Shown: piece after piece, positions 60,001 through 64,000 of the stretch
Numbering within the stretch: position 1 is the first letter of the stretch
Layout of the letters: every line of letters begins with the position of its first letter
Source: Glycine soja
Taxonomy: Eukaryota > Streptophyta > Magnoliopsida > Fabales > Fabaceae
Assembly (NCBI RefSeq): GCF_004193775.1
Contig: NC_041019.1
Span: 50,443,928 to 50,507,927, forward strand
DNA length: 64,000 nucleotides
Reading direction: 5' to 3'
The notes under the pieces: model-generated
Seen by the model: the letters and a program-made list of their open reading frames with translations, nothing else
What the model was told of the DNA's origin: nothing
Databases searched by the model: none
Program-made: the position numbers and the translations under genes

Positions 60001-63000
60001 TTTGAATACCTTTTAAAGGTTTTAGTTGCCAATGCAGCCTTTCATCTTGTTGGTTATGGGTTTTGAGTTGGATTGATTTATAGATGCTTTGTCATGATTA
60101 ATAAGATTGAGTTTAACCAAATACTTATCTAATTTCAAAATGAAGAGGAACAAAGCTGTTTATAGTTTTTAAATCTTTAGCTTTATTGCCATTATTGATA
60201 ATGAAAGTTAAACCACTATTGTATTTGTAATCTAGGTAACTAGTAAAAAGGCAGCACTTATTGAAACTTGCAGCCCATTGAGGAATAAAGTTGACGAGAC
60301 AGCAGCCATATCAAGAGGTAAGCAATACTGAGTCTGATGCTTTAAACCGAAGGGATGTTCTCCACTGGTTTTTATTCTCATTTTTTTATGATCCTTTCCT
60401 TTTGTGGTGGTGCATTGTTCAAGAGTGCAAACATTATTTAAGAGTATATTTAAAGTTTTCAGACTCTACACATCTAGTCCCTCTAGTGTTGCAGCCCCTT
60501 CCCTCATCGATTGTTTAGCCGAACAATAGAGAAAGGAAAAAGCATATTGATGCTAAGTGAAATTTCTGGTTTGTTGTGGCTTTATCTAAGATTCCTGCAG
60601 CAATCTTTTATACCAGGATCAGAGCCAAGCATGTCAAGTAATTCCCCCAAAGTGGATTTCAATGGCATAATCAGAGGCCCAGTCAATTCTGCTTGCAAAC
60701 ATGAAAAGCTGATGTTCATAAAAAATAGAAACAAATGGAAAAGGGACTAGTGATAGTAGGTGCTATGGCATGGACCATCATTCCCCCGGCAACTCTGTTC
60801 AGATCACCTCCCTATGAAAATCTTTTATTCCTGTGGATTTTCCTCCTCCAAATCTTCCCAAAATTTTACCTTCTATTATTCCTCTAGCCCTACACATGGT
60901 GTCTACGCACGTATGACATTGAAAGCTTCGATTACAAATTTTAAGGAATATGTTATTGTTCCATGTCATTTGACATATTAATCTAGCCATACAGAATGTT
61001 ATAAAAAAAGTGACAGTCTTTATAAAAAAAAAAAAAACTTCGTACCCCATTGCCCAGAGGCTCTTCGCTATGCGAAGGTATGGGGGAGGGATGTTGTACG
61101 CAGCCTTACCCTTGCATATGCAAAGAGGCTGTTTTCGGATTCGAACCCATGACCAACAAGTCACCAAAGCACAACTTTACAACTTTACCAAAAAGTGACA
61201 GTCTTTATGTCCGTTAATAAAATCTGTTCCACCATTTAAATGCATATGCTAGTGTTAAGAATTAATTTTGGGCATTTTAGATGTAGTAAATGGATGTGAA
61301 GCTGGGTTGTGAGGAGTGATGATGATACTTTAGAGGGTATTATAGTTTCTTAAAAGATAGAATGAATTATTTATAAATTCTTAAAACATTTTATTTAATG
61401 ATTGCTTGCTATGTTTGAAAGTGCCTAAATTAATTATCTGAATATTTGTGAGTAAAGCTGGAACTGGGATCTAGACCCATCAAGTAATCTCAGTATAAAT
61501 TGAGAAAATAAATCTCATGATACTTTAATCTGTGGCCCTTCAAATGTATGCATTAAAACTTCATCAAAAGTTTTGCTTGGTTAAACTGAAAGCTGAGTGT
61601 CAAAAGATTAGAGAAACTTTGATTCTGCCACTAGGCCTAATCTCAGAATTCATTTGACTTGTAGCATTGTAGAATAAAATCAATTTGATCTTTTTGCTGT
61701 GATTGTTGGACATTAATTCTGAAAACTAACATGCATGATTACTGCTGATCTAAACTAATGCTAGTAAATTGTAATGTTTCATTCTTTGCCAGAAAAAGGA
61801 GAAGTGTTCAGTGCTCACTATAAACTACTCCCTGCAGATTTGCGTGATGTGCAACAATTAAGTGCTATTATTACTCATGCTGGTTTGGATCCAAGGTATG
61901 TATTGGGAGTCACCTCTCTTTCTATCTCTCATTCTTTTGTGTACAGTTGTGAAATTCTGTTACCATTCACATATAATTTATTTGTTAGAAGGCATCAATC
62001 ACTTCTAGGAAAATAGAAGAATAATTTTGAAACCTCTTAGAATCAGAAAATTCTAATTCAAAAAGGGTTTTTAAAGATAGTAACGATATCTTATCCTGTG
62101 CTTCTGTTCTTTTTATTCTCTAGTTAATTTCATGACTAATAGTTTTCATTAAAAGACAATAATTCTGATTTTAATAATTGGACAACGAACAGCATTATTG
62201 TGTTTCTTTACACAGCTTACAACAGAATATGCAGCTAGAAGTTTTAAAATGATTTTGAAGGAAATACATCTTAATTTTATAATTGGAAAGTGATAATATG
62301 CTCCTTTTATATTGGGAAAACCCCCACATCGACTAGAAATAGTGCCAAAATATAGTATAGAAGTGGAGGACAACCTCACCATATGGGATAATTTCTGGGG
62401 TTAAGTTAGGCCCAAACTCACTTTCTAAGACACAATTTATAATTACATATTTAACATAATGGAAAATGACGGGAAGAAATCAAGTTTAAGCATAAGAATT
62501 CTTAATTTCCATTTTCTTTGTATGGCTTCATGTGCTTACTGTTTATATATAGTTATTGAATTCTGTTCTTATATCTGCTAAACAGATTCACATGCTGGAG
62601 GATTTAATGCTTATTACTTGTTGATTAATCTTTAGCTACTTTATACCTACATATAAGAGAGGGATCAAATTACACCTGTGTAATTTTTGACAACTATTAC
62701 ACCATTTTTATAACTTGATATAGAATGTGATTTTTGTTGATCCAACCGTTAAATTATATCCACATATTCTGTGTCAAAATTGAACAACAAGAAGATAATC
62801 AAATAATCTATATTTTAGTATATTTTGAAATGTTTATATTGCGTCGATTTTAATTATATGAACGAGGTAACAAATGATTTTAGATTAATATGAAATATTG
62901 CATATGTGATCTATGTAAAAAAAACTTTCAATCCAATAATGAGTTTTAAGAAAACATTATCTAGTCTGAAAGTTATAAAATGGTGTAATAGTTGTCAAAT

Positions 63001-63398
63001 TTACACCAGTGTAATTTGATCCTTCCTCATCATATGTGTGTGTGTGTGTGTATATAAAGGTGAATGTGCATTTGGTTTAAATTAAACTCCATTTCTTTCA
63101 TGACCAAATCTTGATAAATTGATTTGATTTATTCTGATATTGTTATCAGTCTGCCAACTTTTATAATTGCAGAATGTGTTCTGATCTACTTGGATCCTGA
63201 TTCAACTCGTGCAATTGTTGGTTGGGCTTCCCAAACATTTTCAACAGCAATATTTTTTCTTTATGAGCAGGTTAGAGCCTTCAAAGTTTCTTTTTCTACT
63301 TTTATGTGAAGAAAATAGGACCTTTGCATTATATGGTTTTTTGCTAACAGATCCACCCAGATGATGCTTTTGGACAACAAATGATACGGAATTTGGAG
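57051..63398 (+). CDS. LCMT1: Leucine carboxyl methyltransferase 1 (PP2A methyltransferase, SBI1-like), 5' part
   Basis: Exons 57051-57118, 58546-58634, 58732-58874, 59946-59993, 60236-60317, 61793-61895, 63150-63270 and 63351-63398 join in phase to 234 codons. The gene continues past the window. It uses S-adenosylmethionine to methylate the C-terminal leucine carboxyl of the PP2A catalytic subunit in the cytosol. In Arabidopsis this protein (SBI1) also tunes BRI1 brassinosteroid signalling. Family blocks are GYMKDDYIHLFV with RRSPIINRGYFARW, the SAM-binding ILSLGAGFDTTYFQL (residues 85-99), acidic VEVDF (110-114) and IIAECVLIYLDPDSTR (183-198). The first donor GTTCGAAC is weak but is fixed by phase and by the homologous junction. 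Introns carry a hAT-like MITE and TRIM (intron 1), an Au SINE (intron 5), and a solo LTR and MITE (intron 6). Confidence 0.93.
57649..57763. mobile_element. hAT-like MITE in LCMT1 intron 1
   Basis: 115 bp with inverted ends CATGGTTTTAAATTGCGG and GCAATTTAAAACCATG. A perfect 8-bp target duplication ATTACATT flanks it (57641-57648 and 57764-57771), the length made by hAT transposases. The interior GTCACGATGCAGTTGCGG resembles the element at 5062-5203. No coding capacity. Confidence 0.85.
58137..58400 (-). mobile_element. TRIM-like LTR element, truncated, in LCMT1 intron 1
   Basis: A left LTR of about 126 bp (58137-58262) and the start of a second LTR (58348 to about 58398) share TTAGAATSTGRGTTTGGG and CTAACTC/CTTAACTC..ACCCCAAAA. 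Between them are 85 bp with GATACCA next to the right LTR (minus-strand TGGTATC, a primer-site remnant). A purine tract GGGTGAGGAG on the minus strand adjoins the left LTR. The right LTR is cut short. No coding capacity. Confidence 0.65.
61024..61190 (-). mobile_element. Au-type SINE in LCMT1 intron 5
   Basis: 167 bp on the minus strand: box-B GGTCATGGGTTCGAATCC, then AACAGCCTCTTTGCATATGC, AGGGTAAGGCTGCGTACAAC, ATACCTTCGCATAGCGAAGA, and an oligo-T tail. A perfect 18-bp target duplication AAAAGTGACAGTCTTTAT stands at 61006-61023 and 61191-61208. Recognised as Au SINE by its conserved 3' half. Confidence 0.92.
62310..62432 (+). mobile_element. Solo LTR of the TRIM-like family in LCMT1 intron 6
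   Basis: TATTGGGAAAACCCCCACAT at the start and TTAGGCCCAAACTCACTTTC at the end match, in reverse orientation, the LTRs at 58137-58400. The length of about 123 bp equals one LTR. No internal domain or second LTR is present. Confidence 0.65.
62662..63022. mobile_element. MITE with about 55-bp inverted ends in LCMT1 intron 6
   Basis: The left arm GGATCAAATTACACCTGTGT followed by TGACAACTATTACACCATTT is repeated inverted on the right (AAATGGTGTAATAGTTGTCA, ACCAGTGTAATTTGATCC). Length 361 bp, AT-rich core. It is the best-preserved copy of the family also found at 34246, 36345 and 36747. No sure target duplication was found. Confidence 0.75.
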
Positions 63399-64000
63399 GT
63401 ATGGATGTAAAAAAATTGTTTTATACTGTGGTTTTTGGATTTCAATTGGTTCATTTCAGATTACCCTTACCATTGGAAATGTCTTATCTCAAAAATGGAA
63501 TTTCTAATTGTTGTACATTTGTTTTTGTTCATTATACTATTTTTGTGCCCATAATGGTATTCTTACTGGATTTTCTTTTCCTGTTAATTTTGGTTTTTAG
63601 TTTCTTCTAGAAGGATATCTTATTATCTGCTCTTTGTAACATCAATTTTATTTCTTACCCAGCAATCACTGCTACACAGATTAGTCTTTTGAAGTTTATT
63701 TCCCTAGGACACTTTTTTTTTACACCCCAGGATTCTTTCCATTCAGGCGATGGCACTTATGTAAAGTTTTGGGTTTTATGATCTGTCTTCATGCAGAATG
63801 AGTATATTAGTCACTTTCATTCTATTCTGGGATCATTTATCAAATTGGAACTTTCATTCCCAGATATCTGAGTGATAGTGAGTAGTGAACTACAATCCCG
63901 TTTGGTATTACTTGAGTATTATAAAGAAGGGGAAAGGGAAGATAGAAAGGGAGTGTAAAAAAAGGTATTACTTGAGTCATATGAATTGAGCCTCACAAAC
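63399..64000 (+). other. LCMT1 intron 8, running to the window end
   Basis: Begins with the donor GTATGGATG after LCMT1 exon 8. T-rich, typical of a plant intron. No further exon is recognised before 64000. Confidence 0.6.

Noticed and set aside
61010..61198. 62-codon ORF in LCMT1 intron 5
   Set aside because: It is entirely Au SINE sequence and its target duplication.
1..64000. CRISPR arrays, bacterial operons, ribosome binding sites or an integrated virus
   Set aside because: The window is plant nuclear DNA with spliced genes. No spacer-repeat array and no viral polymerase or capsid-like frame was seen.

Overview
The window is plant nuclear DNA, almost certainly a legume and most likely soybean or a close Glycine relative. 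This is inferred from its AT-rich, intron-rich layout, its repeat families (Au-type SINEs, Mutator-like and hAT-like miniature elements, TRIM-like LTR pieces) and the character of its proteins. No database search was run, so species and orthologue names are judgements.

Layout. 3-2613 (+): 3' part of an uncharacterised basic, coiled-coil plant protein. 3187-4567: a complete small non-autonomous LTR element. 5498-7297 (-): intronless PLS/E-class PPR gene resembling Arabidopsis At2g44880. 10039-10384: a Mutator-type MITE. 10973-13697 (-): a three-exon gene of unknown function ending in EPQ repeats. 16325-20928 (-): seven-exon protein with three RanBP2-type zinc fingers, with a SINE in its second intron. 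23085-24997 (+): decayed P-class PPR pseudogene. 26880-27215 (-): LINE remnant. 33104-44651 (-): cluster of three intronless AP2/ERF genes, the last with altered DNA-contact residues. 41567-42457: an 891-bp long-inverted-repeat element carrying tRNA-like sequence. 50328-56068 (-): eight-exon CSN7 gene whose last coding exon runs into a transposable element. 57051-63398 (+, runs off the window): leucine carboxyl methyltransferase (LCMT1/SBI1-like).

CSN7 and LCMT1 are head to head across about 1 kb. CSN7 is a subunit of the COP9 signalosome, which removes Nedd8 from cullin-RING ligases. LCMT1 methylates the C-terminal leucine of the PP2A catalytic subunit. The ERFs are probable stress or hormone-response regulators derived from one ancestor by tandem duplication. 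The remaining genes show no obvious functional link.

Exon boundaries were worked out by hand from splice sites and reading-phase continuity. Every join listed keeps the frame.
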